Notes under the pieces: model-generated
Told to the model about the DNA's origin: nothing
Seen by the model: the letters and a program-made list of their open reading frames with translations, nothing else
Database searches by the model: none
In this document: positions 14,961 to 24,763 of the stretch, in pieces
Layout: every line of letters begins with the position of its first letter
Numbering within the stretch: position 1 is the stretch's first letter
Origin: Chryseobacterium sp. RU37D
GTDB lineage: Bacteria; Bacteroidota; Bacteroidia; Flavobacteriales; Weeksellaceae
Direction of reading: 5' to 3'
Length of the DNA: 64,000 nucleotides
NCBI RefSeq assembly: GCF_900156075.1
Contig: NZ_FTMM01000012.1
Location: 1 to 64,000 of the forward strand
Program-made: the position numbers and the translations under genes

Positions 14961-16166
14961 TTGAAAAACATTGCATTTTATATAGCTTCGAGATACCTTT
15001 TGGCCAAAAAAGGAAGTACTGCAGTTACGTTTATCACGTGGCTGGCCGTGGGTGCTATGATGGTTGCAGTTACAGCAATGTTCGTAATTATTTCTGTTTT
15101 TTCAGGGCTTGAAGATCTTAACAAGGATCTTATTTCTAATTTGCATGCTGATCTTACTATTAAAAGCACTTCAGGGAAAACATTAAAAAACTTTGATAAC
15201 ATAAATGCTATTCTCAAAAACAATAAAGAGATAAGTAATTTTTCAAGAGTTATTGAAGAAAAAGTTTACATCAATTATAATGGAAAAGGTGATATTGCCT
15301 ATTTAAGAGGTGTTGATTCTGCTTATATCAAAGTAAATCCGATCCATAAAGATGTTTTCTACGGAACCTACCCCAGCTTCAAATACTCTAATGAGGTTTT
15401 GATGGAAAATTCGCTGAACAACAGATTATCTATTCCTGTACCCTCAAACAGAGATTATGCTACCATCTTTATGCCTAAACCTGGAACAGGTATTATCAAT
15501 AAAGAAGAAGACATTTATAACAAAAGGGATATTCTCGTAACAGGAGTTTTCCCAGGGAAAGACCAGCTGGACAACTATATTATTTCCCCGATTGAACTAA
15601 CCGAAGAACTGCTTAATTTGCCCAAACATTCAGCTTACCAAATTGTTATTAAATTAAAAAACACAGAAAATACAGATGCCGTGAAGCAGCAGCTGCTTTC
15701 TTCTTTTGGTAAAAATATTGAGATTAAGACAAAAGAAGAAGAAAACGCCGCTTTCTGGAAAATGATTAATACTGAAAAGCTATTTATTTATCTTATTTTT
15801 GCACTCGTTATTTTCATTACAACGTTCAATCTTGCGGGGGCTATTATTATTTTACAATTAGATAAAAAAGAGCAGGCCAGATCTTTAATCTCCCTTGGAT
15901 TTCCTTTAAGTCACTTAAGACAAATTTATTTATATACTGGAATTCTTATCGTAGTTTCAGGAATTATCTCCGGCTTGATTTTAGGGACAGCACTTTGCTA
16001 CTTCCAACAATACACAGAATTCTTTAAGGCCAACGAAACACTACCTTTCCCCGTGAAAATAGTCGGGAAAAATTATTTGATTGTTACACTGACAGCTTTA
16101 GTTTTTGGATCTCTCATTTCCTGGGTATTTTCTAAAATCAGTAAAGACTATATTACTAAAAATTAA
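14961..16166 (+). CDS. ABC transporter permease of the FtsX/LolC-LolE type
   Basis: A 401-residue membrane protein with the MacB/LolE layout: one N-terminal transmembrane segment (about 23-46), a large periplasmic domain (50-265) and three C-terminal segments (about 273-300, 323-347, 372-394). In this family the protein works with an ABC ATPase to extract lipoproteins from the inner membrane or act on periplasmic partners. The start is TTG, 3 bp after the rbfA stop; the next residues (KNIAFYIASRYL) are the normal beginning, so TTG is well supported. No ATPase gene lies next to it. Lol assignment versus another FtsX-type role cannot be settled here. Confidence 0.88.
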   Translation: MKNIAFYIASRYLLAKKGSTAVTFITWLAVGAMMVAVTAMFVIISVFSGLEDLNKDLISNLHADLTIKSTSGKTLKNFDNINAILKNNKEISNFSRVIEEKVYINYNGKGDIAYLRGVDSAYIKVNPIHKDVFYGTYPSFKYSNEVLMENSLNNRLSIPVPSNRDYATIFMPKPGTGIINKEEDIYNKRDILVTGVFPGKDQLDNYIISPIELTEELLNLPKHSAYQIVIKLKNTENTDAVKQQLLSSFGKNIEIKTKEEENAAFWKMINTEKLFIYLIFALVIFITTFNLAGAIIILQLDKKEQARSLISLGFPLSHLRQIYLYTGILIVVSGIISGLILGTALCYFQQYTEFFKANETLPFPVKIVGKNYLIVTLTALVFGSLISWVFSKISKDYITKN

Positions 16167-16214
16167 CACATTGTAATTTCATTTTTTTGTATATTTACCA
16201 CCCAAATTTTTAAA

Positions 16215-18011
16215 ATGAAACATACTTTACTTTCTTTCTTCCTGATATTCACCTTTATCAGCGCATTTGCCCAGATTCCTACAGGATACTACGACGGAAC
16301 AGCAACCCTTAGTGGTGCTGCGTTAAAAACCAAACTTAAAGAAATTATTACGAATGGCCATGTCGATCATGGTTATAACGGTTTATGGTCTGGTTATCAA
16401 ACTACAGATATTGATAAATTCTACGAAAATGACAATTCTGTTCTAGACATTTATTCTGAGAATCCTAACGGTATAGACCCTTACAACTATACTCCTGGCT
16501 CCAACCAATGCGGAAGCTATAACAGCGAAGGAGATTGTTACAACAGAGAGCATATCGTTCCTCAAAGCTTATTTAATGAGCAGCCCCCGATGGTGTCAGA
16601 CATCCATTTTATTCGTCCTACAGACGGAAAAGTAAACGGTATAAGATCAAATTATCCTTATGGAAAAGTAGGCACAGCTTCTTTTACCTCTCAAAACGGA
16701 TCAAAATTAGGAAATTCCGTTTCCCCGGGATATTCAGGAACCGTATTTGAACCTATTGATTCATTCAAAGGTGATGTCGCCAGAATGATTTTTTATTTCG
16801 TTACACGATACGAAACTCAGCTTTCAGGGTTTACAACAGGAAATATGCTAGGTGGATCTGCTTTTCCGGGACTTCAAAACTGGGAACTTAATCAGCTTTT
16901 AGCATGGAATACCTTAGACCCCGTTTCTCCTGCTGAAATTGAGAGAAATAATAAATCTTACGCTTTTCAGGGAAACAGAAACCCGTATATCGATCATCCT
17001 GAATTCGCAAACCAAATATGGGGAACTCCGACTGCAGACTCACAAGCCCCGACTGCTCCAACGAATTTGGTAACAAGTAACCCTTCTTCCAATTCAATTT
17101 TTTTAAACTGGACAGCCTCTACGGATGATGTAGGTGTTGCCGGATATGATATTTATAAAGATGGTGTTTTCTATGCAACCGTTTTAGGAACAACAGCTAC
17201 TGTTTCAGGGTTAAACCCTTCTACAACATATAATTTTTATATAATTGCTAAAGATGCAGCCGGAAACTTTTCCACAGCCAGCAATACAGCACCGGGAACT
17301 ACTCTTGCCGGCGGACAATCAAGCGGAACTTGTGGAACGGAAACCTTTGAAACAATTCCAAACGGTGGTAACGGATACGGGCTAAGAACTTGGACCAATG
17401 GAGGAATTACATGGAATGCTACTGACGCAAGGACAGATCAAACCATTAACAATAAAGCCATTACTCTAAGATCCGGAAATTTAACAAGCTCTTCGGCTTC
17501 AGCCGGTATCCAAAGCCTTACTCTGACAACTTCTTTAAAATTCGGAAGTGGCGCAGGAGTTTTAAATGTCGAAATAAATGGTGTTCAGATAGGTACGGTT
17601 CCTTACAGCTCTACAACAAATGAAATAATAACCACTACAATTAACAATATTAATGTAACCGGAAATGTAATTATCAAAATCATAAATCCTACGACAGGTA
17701 CAAATGGGCCAAGAGTTGCAATCGATGATTTAAGCTGGACGTGCTATAGTGGAGCTCTATCAACCGCTGAAACAGCAAAAGAAAAATCTTTCAGCATCTA
17801 TCCAAACCCTGTGAGAAATAACGAATTATTCGTAAAAGGAGAAAACTTAAGCAAAATATCAAAAGCGCAAATCTATGATCTTTCAGGAACATTGATCGAG
17901 ACTATTGAAAATCCTTTCAAAAAATCAAATAAAATCAACCTTAAAGGTTTAACAAAAGGAAGTTATATACTTAAAACGGATACTTTCTCTACAAAATTTA
18001 TAGTGGAGTAA
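16215..18011 (+). CDS. Secreted endonuclease I family protein with fibronectin III domain and T9SS sorting domain
   Basis: A 598-residue extracellular nuclease. A signal peptide (1-20) is followed by an EndA-type nuclease (about 25-270) of the His-Me finger class; the motif NREHIVPQSLF (near 113-123) holds the catalytic His. A fibronectin type III domain follows (about 277-362), then a beta-rich region with a Cys pair (370-515), and a C-terminal type A sorting domain (about 528-598, beginning FSIYPNPV and ending TKFIVE) that directs export through the type IX system. Likely roles are DNA scavenging or biofilm turnover. Followed by a terminator at 18038-18063. Confidence 0.93.
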   Translation: MKHTLLSFFLIFTFISAFAQIPTGYYDGTATLSGAALKTKLKEIITNGHVDHGYNGLWSGYQTTDIDKFYENDNSVLDIYSENPNGIDPYNYTPGSNQCGSYNSEGDCYNREHIVPQSLFNEQPPMVSDIHFIRPTDGKVNGIRSNYPYGKVGTASFTSQNGSKLGNSVSPGYSGTVFEPIDSFKGDVARMIFYFVTRYETQLSGFTTGNMLGGSAFPGLQNWELNQLLAWNTLDPVSPAEIERNNKSYAFQGNRNPYIDHPEFANQIWGTPTADSQAPTAPTNLVTSNPSSNSIFLNWTASTDDVGVAGYDIYKDGVFYATVLGTTATVSGLNPSTTYNFYIIAKDAAGNFSTASNTAPGTTLAGGQSSGTCGTETFETIPNGGNGYGLRTWTNGGITWNATDARTDQTINNKAITLRSGNLTSSSASAGIQSLTLTTSLKFGSGAGVLNVEINGVQIGTVPYSSTTNEIITTTINNINVTGNVIIKIINPTTGTNGPRVAIDDLSWTCYSGALSTAETAKEKSFSIYPNPVRNNELFVKGENLSKISKAQIYDLSGTLIETIENPFKKSNKINLKGLTKGSYILKTDTFSTKFIVE

Positions 18012-18037
18012 TCGTAAAAAAAACATTTTAAAGTAAA

Positions 18038-18063
18038 GATCGGTTTTGTCCGGTCTTTTTTTT
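18038..18063 (+). terminator. Rho-independent terminator after the endonuclease gene
   Basis: GATCGG (18038-18043) pairs with CCGGTC (18050-18055), one G-T pair, 6-nt loop, followed by eight T residues. It lies between the endonuclease stop and aroE. Confidence 0.8.
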
Positions 18064-18075
18064 ATTTTTGATTAT

Positions 18076-18813
18076 ATGGATTCAAATAAAAAATTAGGTT
18101 TAATAGGAAGAAATATTTCTTATTCCTTCTCAAAAAAATACTTTGAAGACAAATTTCAAAAGCTGATGCTGAAAGATTATTCCTATACTATTTTTGATTT
18201 CAACGAAATCAATGAAGTGGAAAATTTGCTTACTACTCCTGATCTTTTAGGTTTTAATGTAACAATTCCTTACAAAGAAAAGATCATGAATTATCTCGAT
18301 GATTTAAGTGACGAAGCGAGAAAAATCGGAGCCGTAAACTGCGTTTTAATAGAAAACGGAAAAAAAACAGGCTACAACACAGACGCTTTCGGTTTTGAAA
18401 AAACACTTCTTCTTCATAAAAAACCACATCAAGATTCTGCCCTGATTTTAGGAAACGGCGGTGCTGCAAAAGCTGTAAAATACATTTTGGATAAGCACAG
18501 AATTTTATCCATCACGGTTTCCCGGACTTCTGAAATTAATTTTGAAAACCTTGATGCAGAAACAGTTGAAAAACACAAGATTATTATCCAGTGTACTCCC
18601 GTCGGAACTTTCCCCAATGTGGAAGACTGCCTTGATTTTCCTTTCGAAGGGCTTTCTAAAGATCATTTGATTATTGATTTAATTTACAATCCAAATTACA
18701 CACAATTCATCATCAAAGCTTCCGAAAAAGGCGCAAAAACTGTGAACGGATATTACATGCTGGAGCAACAGGCAGAAAAAGCCTGGGAAATTTGGAATTT
18801 TCAAAAAAAATAA
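18076..18813 (+). CDS. aroE: Shikimate dehydrogenase
   Basis: A 245-residue NADP-dependent enzyme that reduces 3-dehydroshikimate to shikimate in aromatic amino-acid synthesis. Visible motifs are the shikimate site (NISYSFSKKYF, GFNVTIPYKEKI, AVNCV, GYNTDAFGF) and the nucleotide-binding loop ILGNGGAAKA near 121-130, with the C-terminal NGYYMLEQQ. The start used is the ATG at 18076 (MDSNKKLGLIG); an upstream in-frame start would run through the terminator hairpin. The length is slightly shorter than the E. coli enzyme, normal for Flavobacteria. Confidence 0.94.
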   Translation: MDSNKKLGLIGRNISYSFSKKYFEDKFQKLMLKDYSYTIFDFNEINEVENLLTTPDLLGFNVTIPYKEKIMNYLDDLSDEARKIGAVNCVLIENGKKTGYNTDAFGFEKTLLLHKKPHQDSALILGNGGAAKAVKYILDKHRILSITVSRTSEINFENLDAETVEKHKIIIQCTPVGTFPNVEDCLDFPFEGLSKDHLIIDLIYNPNYTQFIIKASEKGAKTVNGYYMLEQQAEKAWEIWNFQKK

Positions 18814-18885
18814 CATAAATTAGTACTTTAATTGGCTTTTTGCTATATTTAAAGGATATTAAATGCCACTCATAAAAGATTTGCT

Positions 18886-20688
18886 ATGACTACAGAAAAC
18901 AATCTTTCTGAAAACGAAGAAAAGAAAAATTCTAACGAAGTATCTCATCAAGAAACACCAGGAAATGCTGTTTCGCAGGAAAATGTGCATGAAGAGGATG
19001 TAGAGCAGGAAGAAGAACATGAAGATGTAGACATCTCCCTGGCCGATGCTTTGAAAGAAATGGAAAAAATTATCAATGCACATAATGCCGGTGAAAATTC
19101 CAAACAATTCAACTTACTTAAGGAAAAAGCAAGTCATTACATTCACGATGAAGTGGAAGATAAAAAACATGAATATATGGAAGCTGGAAATCCTCCTGAG
19201 AATTTCAGCTATGAGCATCCTTCGCAGGCAAGATTTTCTGCACTGGTAAATATCTTCAAAGAGAAATATGAAAACTATCAAAAAAGGCAGGAAGAAGAGC
19301 AGAAAAAAAATCTTGAGCATCGCCAGAATATTATAGAAAGGCTTAAAAATCTTTATACTAATTCCGAACCCGGAACCAATCTTTTCAAATCTATCCGTGA
19401 GATCAAGGAAGAATGGTCAAGCGCTGGGCAGGTTCCAAAATCTGAATTCAGAATTCTTAACAATAATTATTTCCATCACCTGAACCAATTTTATCAAATG
19501 CTGGATTTAAACAAAGAATTTCTGGAACAGGAATACAGCCACAATTTAGAAAAAAGACAACATATTATCGAGCGCGCAAAAGAGCTTGAAAACGAACCTG
19601 TAATCCAAAAAGCCTTAAATGAGTTGCAGTACCTCCATAAGCTTTGGAAAGAAGAAGCAGAACCGGTAGCAGAAGAATTCCGTGAGAAAACATGGGAAGA
19701 ATTCAAAGAAATTTCCAACAAAATTCATGAAAGAAAATCTGAGCTTTCTGCTGCAATTGAAGCCGAACAAATAAGCAATCTTGAAAAGAAAAATCAGATC
19801 ATCGCAGAAATCAAAAAGCTTTCTGAACCTTCCGAAACACCTAATCATAATTATTGGCAAAATGCCATCAGAAGAGTGGAAGATCTTCGTTCTGAATTCT
19901 TAAAAACAGGAAGTGTTCCCAGAAAATTGTCTAATCAAAACTGGAATGAATTCAAAACAACTTTAAGAGGTTTCAATACCACTAAAAATACATACTATAA
20001 GTCTTTAAAAGGCTCTCAGCAGGCAAATCTTGAAGAAAAACTAAAGCTGATCCAGACCGCAAAAGACAATCAAAATAATGAAGAATGGGATATTGCTGTT
20101 CCGCTTTTCAAAAAGCTTCAGGAAGACTGGAAAAAAATTGGACACGTGCCAAAGAGCATGACCAATAAAATCTGGGACGAATTCCGTGATGCCTGCAATG
20201 CTTTCTTCAACAATTACAGAGAAAAAAGCAATGCTTCTACAGATAACTGGAAGGAGAACTATAAAAATAAAAAAGTACTTCTTGATGAGCTGAAAACCGT
20301 TACCAACGAAGAAGGAAGCATCGAAAGAATCGAAGCGATTAAAACAGCATGGAACAATATCGGGAAAGTACCGAGAGATAAAATCTCCATTAATTCTGAG
20401 TTTAACAAAACGCTGAGAGAAAAATTAAAGCTCAACAAAATCAATGAACTGGAGCTGAAAGAAGAAGGCTTAACAGAAAATCAGCTGACTGATAAAGCAA
20501 GAAAAATCAAGAGCCAGATTTCTGATCTTGAAGCTGAGATTGTGAAACTGGAAAATAACCTGGCATTTTTCAAAAATCCTTCAAAGGATAATCCTTTATT
20601 AAAGGAAACCTTTGATTTGATAGACGAGAAAAAAGCTCATTTAGATACCTTAAAGCAAAATCTTCACAACATCATCGCTGGCGAATAA
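18886..20688 (+). CDS. DUF349 repeat protein
   Basis: A 600-residue soluble, highly charged, helical protein. An acidic N-terminal tail (1-70, many Glu) is followed by several DUF349 repeats of about 70 residues, each with a tryptophan-containing EEWSSAGQVPKSE-like core (near 170, 320-345, 400-430, 480-510), and a C-terminal coiled coil (540-600). DUF349 proteins are widespread in Bacteroidetes; their function is not established. The long coiled-coil design suggests a structural or nucleic-acid associated role (inference). It stands between aroE and ribD, with terminators on both sides. Confidence 0.9.
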   Translation: MTTENNLSENEEKKNSNEVSHQETPGNAVSQENVHEEDVEQEEEHEDVDISLADALKEMEKIINAHNAGENSKQFNLLKEKASHYIHDEVEDKKHEYMEAGNPPENFSYEHPSQARFSALVNIFKEKYENYQKRQEEEQKKNLEHRQNIIERLKNLYTNSEPGTNLFKSIREIKEEWSSAGQVPKSEFRILNNNYFHHLNQFYQMLDLNKEFLEQEYSHNLEKRQHIIERAKELENEPVIQKALNELQYLHKLWKEEAEPVAEEFREKTWEEFKEISNKIHERKSELSAAIEAEQISNLEKKNQIIAEIKKLSEPSETPNHNYWQNAIRRVEDLRSEFLKTGSVPRKLSNQNWNEFKTTLRGFNTTKNTYYKSLKGSQQANLEEKLKLIQTAKDNQNNEEWDIAVPLFKKLQEDWKKIGHVPKSMTNKIWDEFRDACNAFFNNYREKSNASTDNWKENYKNKKVLLDELKTVTNEEGSIERIEAIKTAWNNIGKVPRDKISINSEFNKTLREKLKLNKINELELKEEGLTENQLTDKARKIKSQISDLEAEIVKLENNLAFFKNPSKDNPLLKETFDLIDEKKAHLDTLKQNLHNIIAGE

Positions 20689-20703
20689 AATATTTTAAAA
20701 TCT

Positions 20704-20739
20704 AAAAAGCGGAGCAAAGCAATTTGTCTTCGCTTTTTT
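20704..20739 (+). terminator. Terminator after the DUF349 gene
   Basis: AAAAAGCG (20704-20711) pairs with CGCTTTTT (20731-20738) across a 19-nt loop, ending in a T run. It lies between the DUF349 stop and ribD. Confidence 0.65.
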
Positions 20740-20746
20740 CATACCT

Positions 20747-21766
20747 ATGCAAGACGAATTTTATATCAAAAGATGCATCGAGCTGGCTCAAAAGGCCATC
20801 GGCAAAACCTATCCTAATCCGCTGGTGGGAAGCCTGATCGTTCATAACGGGAAAATCATCGGCGAAGGATACCATCACAAAGCAGGTGAAAATCACGCGG
20901 AGATCAATGCGATCAATTCGGTGAAAGATAAAAGCCTTATTCCGGAATCTACCATTTACGTTTCGCTGGAACCTTGTGCTCATTTTGGAAAAACTCCGCC
21001 ATGCGCTTTAAAAATAAAAGAGCTGGGATTCAAAAAAGTGGTTATCGGTGCCATGGATTCTCACGATAAAGTAAACGGAAAAGGAAAAAAAATCATCCAG
21101 GACGCAGGAATAGAAGCCGTTTCCGGCATTTTAGAAAAAGAATGCATTGAGCTGAATAAAAGGTTTTTCACCTATCACGAAAAGAAAAGACCTTTTATCA
21201 TCCTGAAATGGGCAGAATCGGGGGACGGATTTTTAGACAAAAATTTTAAGCCCACTCCTATTTCAAATTCTTTGGTAAATCAGCTTGTGCATCAATTGCG
21301 GGCCGATGAACACGCAATTTTGGTAGGAACACAAACAGCTCTAAATGATAATCCCGGCTTAACGGTAAGAAATATGCTGGGAATCAATCCTGTAAGAATT
21401 TTAATTGATTTTGATCTTAAAGTCCCACAGTATTTCAGAATTTATAATAATGAAGCTAAAACTTTAATTTTTAATACAATCAAGGAGGAAACAATTGATA
21501 ACATTCAGTTTATTAGAATGGAAAAAGAAAATTTTCTTTCTAATTTAATGAACAATCTATACAAAGAACAGATCCAATCAGTCATTATCGAGGGCGGAAG
21601 GTTTACTTTGCAGGAATTCATCAATGCCGGTCTTTGGGATGAAGCCGTTGTAATCAAAAATAAAAATTTAAAGCTTGAGAACGGAACAAAAGCTCCAGAA
21701 TTTAATAACAAACCTATTAAAGTTGAGACTTTTAGAGATAATTTGGTTGAATTTTACAACAAATAA
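20747..21766 (+). CDS. ribD: Bifunctional riboflavin deaminase/reductase
   Basis: A 339-residue two-domain enzyme. The N-terminal cytidine-deaminase-like domain (1-145) has the zinc motif HAEINAI (near 49-55) and the PCAHFGKTPPC block (near 76-86) that deaminate the pyrimidine intermediate. The C-terminal reductase domain (150-339) uses NADPH to reduce the ribosyl moiety. Both steps belong to riboflavin synthesis, early on the way to FMN and FAD. Length and domain order are normal. A terminator immediately upstream suggests its own promoter in the short spacer or read-through. Confidence 0.95.
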   Translation: MQDEFYIKRCIELAQKAIGKTYPNPLVGSLIVHNGKIIGEGYHHKAGENHAEINAINSVKDKSLIPESTIYVSLEPCAHFGKTPPCALKIKELGFKKVVIGAMDSHDKVNGKGKKIIQDAGIEAVSGILEKECIELNKRFFTYHEKKRPFIILKWAESGDGFLDKNFKPTPISNSLVNQLVHQLRADEHAILVGTQTALNDNPGLTVRNMLGINPVRILIDFDLKVPQYFRIYNNEAKTLIFNTIKEETIDNIQFIRMEKENFLSNLMNNLYKEQIQSVIIEGGRFTLQEFINAGLWDEAVVIKNKNLKLENGTKAPEFNNKPIKVETFRDNLVEFYNK

Positions 21767-21830
21767 ACTTTGTCAAAGATTTTGAACTTTGACAAAGTGC
21801 CCGACCGGAAAAATTCTAAGACATTAATCA

Positions 21831-22436
21831 ATGACGTTCGAATACAAAACCATAGAAAAGCCTGTAGAAAACACTTTATTAAAAGAAAAAGGGAGCAAAT
21901 TCATCGGATTTGCCTTTCCTGTAAACAATGAAGAAGAGTTAAAAGCCGCCTTGGAAAAAATCTGGACCGAGCATCCTAAAGCTACACATCATTGCTATGC
22001 ATTCAGAATAGGTTTGAATGGTGAAAACTACCGCGCTAATGATGACGGAGAACCTTCCGGAAGTGCAGGTTTGCCTATTTATAATCAACTTTTAGCGAAT
22101 GAAATTACAAACGTTCTGGTCATTTCAGTTCGTTATTATGGAGGAACAAAGCTAGGCGTGTCCGGTTTGGTAAAAGCTTATAAAGAATCCGCAAAAATTA
22201 CTTTGGAAGAGGCCAATATCATTGTAAAAGAACTGGAAACGGAAATGGAAATCCAGTTTAATTTTAATCAGCAGAACACCATTTTTACTCTTCTTTCAAA
22301 ATACGATGCAAAAGTCCTGAATTTTGATGCTAACGAAAACTGTATCCTTACCGCATCTTTAAAGATTGCTCAAAAAGAAAGCATCTCAGAAAAGCTTTCC
22401 GAGATGCAATATGTTTCTTTTATATTTAAAGATTAA
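21831..22436 (+). CDS. YigZ/IMPACT family protein
   Basis: A 201-residue protein. The N-terminal UPF0029 (IMPACT) domain (about 15-125) shows KGSKFIGFAFPV, HCYAFRIG, NDDGEPSGSAGLPI and VRYYGGTKLGVSGL, all family hallmarks; a ferredoxin-like DUF1949 domain makes up the C terminus (about 140-201). The family is linked to translation and stress regulation in eukaryotes; the bacterial role is unclear. The 3' end overlaps the convergent peptidase gene by 4 bp. Confidence 0.93.
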   Translation: MTFEYKTIEKPVENTLLKEKGSKFIGFAFPVNNEEELKAALEKIWTEHPKATHHCYAFRIGLNGENYRANDDGEPSGSAGLPIYNQLLANEITNVLVISVRYYGGTKLGVSGLVKAYKESAKITLEEANIIVKELETEMEIQFNFNQQNTIFTLLSKYDAKVLNFDANENCILTASLKIAQKESISEKLSEMQYVSFIFKD

Positions 22437-23143
22437 TCCCTTCTTCCTCCCATCAGCAAAGATGCAAAATACAGAAGCTGTGCCAGAGAGCCGATAGCAG
22501 CTACCACATAAGTTCTTGCAGCCCATTTCAGGCTGTCCTGAACACCAACATATTCTTCTGATGTCACAGTTCCCGTGTCCTTCAGCCATTTCATCGCTCT
22601 GTTGCTGGCGTCATACTCTACAGGAAGTGTAATAAAGGCAAAAAGAGTCGTAACGGCAAACATTAAAACCCCTATTGCTAAAACCGTTGTATTGCCACTA
22701 GGGTCTTCAATCGTTCTTGTAGCTGCCATAATGGCAATCCCTGCAAAAATAACAAACTGCATTAAATTAGAGCTGATATTAACGACAGGAACCAATTTCG
22801 AACGCAACTGAAGCATCGAATATCCAACCGCATGTTGTACCGCATGACCACACTCGTGGGCTGCAACCGCCGCCGCTGCTGCATTTCTCTGCATATAAAC
22901 ACCTTCTGAAAGGTTCACCGTTTTATTTTCCGGATTATAATGATCGGTCAGCTGTCCGGGAACGGAAATCACCTGAACATCATTGATTCCGTTATCTCTC
23001 AACATTTTTTCTGCCACTTCTTTACCCGAAAGTCCGTTTCTAAGGTGGACTTTGGAATAATATTCAAATTTTGATTTCAATCTGGATGAAATCCACCAGC
23101 TTACCAACATTGAAATACCTATTATTATATAATAACCTCCCAT
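22433..23143 (-). CDS. Membrane zinc metallopeptidase (YugP-like)
   Basis: A 236-residue membrane protein with HECGH at 96-100, the zinc-binding and catalytic HExxH motif. Transmembrane segments lie near 3-20, 121-141, 150-175 and 208-230; the segment ahead of the motif (30-90) is cytoplasmic or periplasmic. This is the neutral zinc metallopeptidase family typified by B. subtilis YugP, a putative membrane quality-control protease; substrates are not known. It is convergent with the YigZ gene, overlapping its 3' end by 4 bp. Confidence 0.9.
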   Translation of the reverse strand: MGGYYIIIGISMLVSWWISSRLKSKFEYYSKVHLRNGLSGKEVAEKMLRDNGINDVQVISVPGQLTDHYNPENKTVNLSEGVYMQRNAAAAAVAAHECGHAVQHAVGYSMLQLRSKLVPVVNISSNLMQFVIFAGIAIMAATRTIEDPSGNTTVLAIGVLMFAVTTLFAFITLPVEYDASNRAMKWLKDTGTVTSEEYVGVQDSLKWAARTYVVAAIGSLAQLLYFASLLMGGRRD

Positions 23144-23216
23144 TATCTTAATTTTATGTATATTTTTAACTAAAAATCATGTAAAAACTATGCCAAAGTT
23201 TTACATTTAAATTAAT

Positions 23217-23224
23217 TATATTTG
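23217..23224 (+). promoter_or_regulatory. Promoter -7 box of the GNAT gene
   Basis: TATATTTG fits the TAnnTTTG consensus and lies 25 bp upstream of the ATG at 23249. No TTG -33 element is seen at the usual distance. Confidence 0.45.
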
Positions 23225-23248
23225 TTCTTTAATTACACTCATATCACT

Positions 23249-24379
23249 ATGTCTAAAGTCTCTGTTATTGAAGTAAAAACACCTGCCGAATTAAAGCAGT
23301 TTGTAAAATTTCCAATGGATCTATATAAAGACAATCCTTACTATGTTCCGTCATTCATTAAAGACGAACTGAAAATTTGGAATGCCAAAGAAAATCCTGC
23401 GTTAAGCTATTCTGAAGCCAAACAATATCTTGCCTACAAAGACAATAAAATTGCCGGAAGAATTGCCGTGATCATCAATTATAAGGAGGAAAAAGAACTT
23501 GGTATCAAGAAGGTACGTTTCGGATGGATCGATTTTATTGATGATGAGGAAGTTTCCAAAGCGTTGATTCAAAAAGCAATACATTATGCCAAAGAAAAAA
23601 AAGTGGACAAAATCGAAGGACCAATGGGTTTTACCAATCTTGACAAAGCAGGAATGCTGACAATGGGCTTCGATAAACTGGCGACAATGATCGGGATCTA
23701 TAATCATGAATATTATCCTAAACATCTTGAAGATCTTGGTTTAACGAAAGAAAAAGAATGGGTGGAGTTTGAAATGAATTTCCCTAAAGTGTTGCCGGAA
23801 AAAGTTGAAAAATTCAGTGGATTAATTGCTCAGAAATATAAACTTAAAGTTCTTCACTTCAAATCGAAAGAAGAAATCTTACCTTTTGTGGAGCCTATGT
23901 TTAAGCTATTGGATGAAACCTATAAACACCTTTCTACTTACACCCCGATTTCAGACGAGCAGATAAAAACATATAAAGAAAAATATTTCCCTTTAATTGA
24001 CAAAAATTATGTGATCTGCGTAGTAGACGAAAATCAGCAATTGGTTTCTTTCGCTATTACAATGCCTTCATATTCAAAAGCTTTACAAAAATCAAAAGGA
24101 AAATTATTCCCATTCGGATGGTGGCATTTTCTACAGGCGAGTAAGAAGAATGACCGTGCCAATTTTTACCTTATCGGAATTCATCCTGAATATCAAAGAC
24201 GTGGCGTTACAGCCATTATCTTCAAAGAAATTTTTGTACGCTTTACAAGCATGGGAATTAATTTTGCTGAGACCAATCCTGAATTGGAAGAAAATAAAAA
24301 CGTACAGCTTCTTTGGCAAGATTATAATCCGATAAACCATAAAAGGAGAAGAACGTATTCGCTTAATATAAATAATTAA
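23249..24379 (+). CDS. GNAT-fold N-acetyltransferase-like protein
   Basis: A 376-residue protein common in Bacteroidetes. The N-terminal part (20-150) has a GNAT-like beta-alpha pattern (YLAYKDNKIAGRIAVI), and the C-terminal half contains a clearer acetyl-CoA site, IHPEYQRRGVTAIIF near 311-325, followed by NPELEENK. The middle contains GPMGFTNLDKAGML. Substrate unknown. I start at the ATG at 23249 (MSKVSVIEVKT) because a -7 box lies just upstream; the in-frame TTG at 23222 overlaps that box. Some database entries give this family other names, so function is left open. Confidence 0.85.
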   Translation: MSKVSVIEVKTPAELKQFVKFPMDLYKDNPYYVPSFIKDELKIWNAKENPALSYSEAKQYLAYKDNKIAGRIAVIINYKEEKELGIKKVRFGWIDFIDDEEVSKALIQKAIHYAKEKKVDKIEGPMGFTNLDKAGMLTMGFDKLATMIGIYNHEYYPKHLEDLGLTKEKEWVEFEMNFPKVLPEKVEKFSGLIAQKYKLKVLHFKSKEEILPFVEPMFKLLDETYKHLSTYTPISDEQIKTYKEKYFPLIDKNYVICVVDENQQLVSFAITMPSYSKALQKSKGKLFPFGWWHFLQASKKNDRANFYLIGIHPEYQRRGVTAIIFKEIFVRFTSMGINFAETNPELEENKNVQLLWQDYNPINHKRRRTYSLNINN

Positions 24380-24465
24380 CAGTGAGTGATTAAATTACCC
24401 ATTTCAAAACCTCTGCTGTTATTTGCTTTAATCAGCTATAATCCACAAACCTTACCATTTTCATA

Positions 24466-24642
24466 ATGAAACCACACCTTATTATTTTCGCCATTTTGAT
24501 CATAGGATTTATTGTTTATAATTTATTTTTCAAGATAGAAGATGATAGAACAAATAGTATATTTAACATAATATACTCAAGTATATTATTCGGTTATATC
24601 TCTTTTATGGCTTTTTCTCTCCTTAAAAAAATGAAAAAATAA
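24466..24642 (+). CDS. Small two-helix membrane protein
   Basis: An open frame of 58 codons, too short for many gene finders. It encodes a hydrophobic segment at 5-22 (LIIFAILIIGFIVYNLFF), a short acidic loop (EDDRTN) and a second segment at about 32-53, ending in a basic tail (KKMKK). The pattern is that of a real small membrane protein with positive-inside ends. It lies between the GNAT gene and the nuo operon and is otherwise unknown. No homolog is recognised. Confidence 0.55.
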   Translation: MKPHLIIFAILIIGFIVYNLFFKIEDDRTNSIFNIIYSSILFGYISFMAFSLLKKMKK

Positions 24643-24732
24643 ATACTATTTTTATTGATTCTAAATTATCAAATTTATCCATTTTCATACCACTTTTAAG
24701 CTGATTAATTTCATGCTTTCTTGTTTATTCTG

Positions 24733-24740
24733 TAAATTTG
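24733..24740 (+). promoter_or_regulatory. Promoter -7 box of the nuo operon
   Basis: TAAATTTG matches TAnnTTTG and lies 24 bp before the nuoA ATG. The -33 element is not clear (TTT near 24709). Confidence 0.45.
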
Positions 24741-24763
24741 CAAATTGAGATAATAATGCAAAA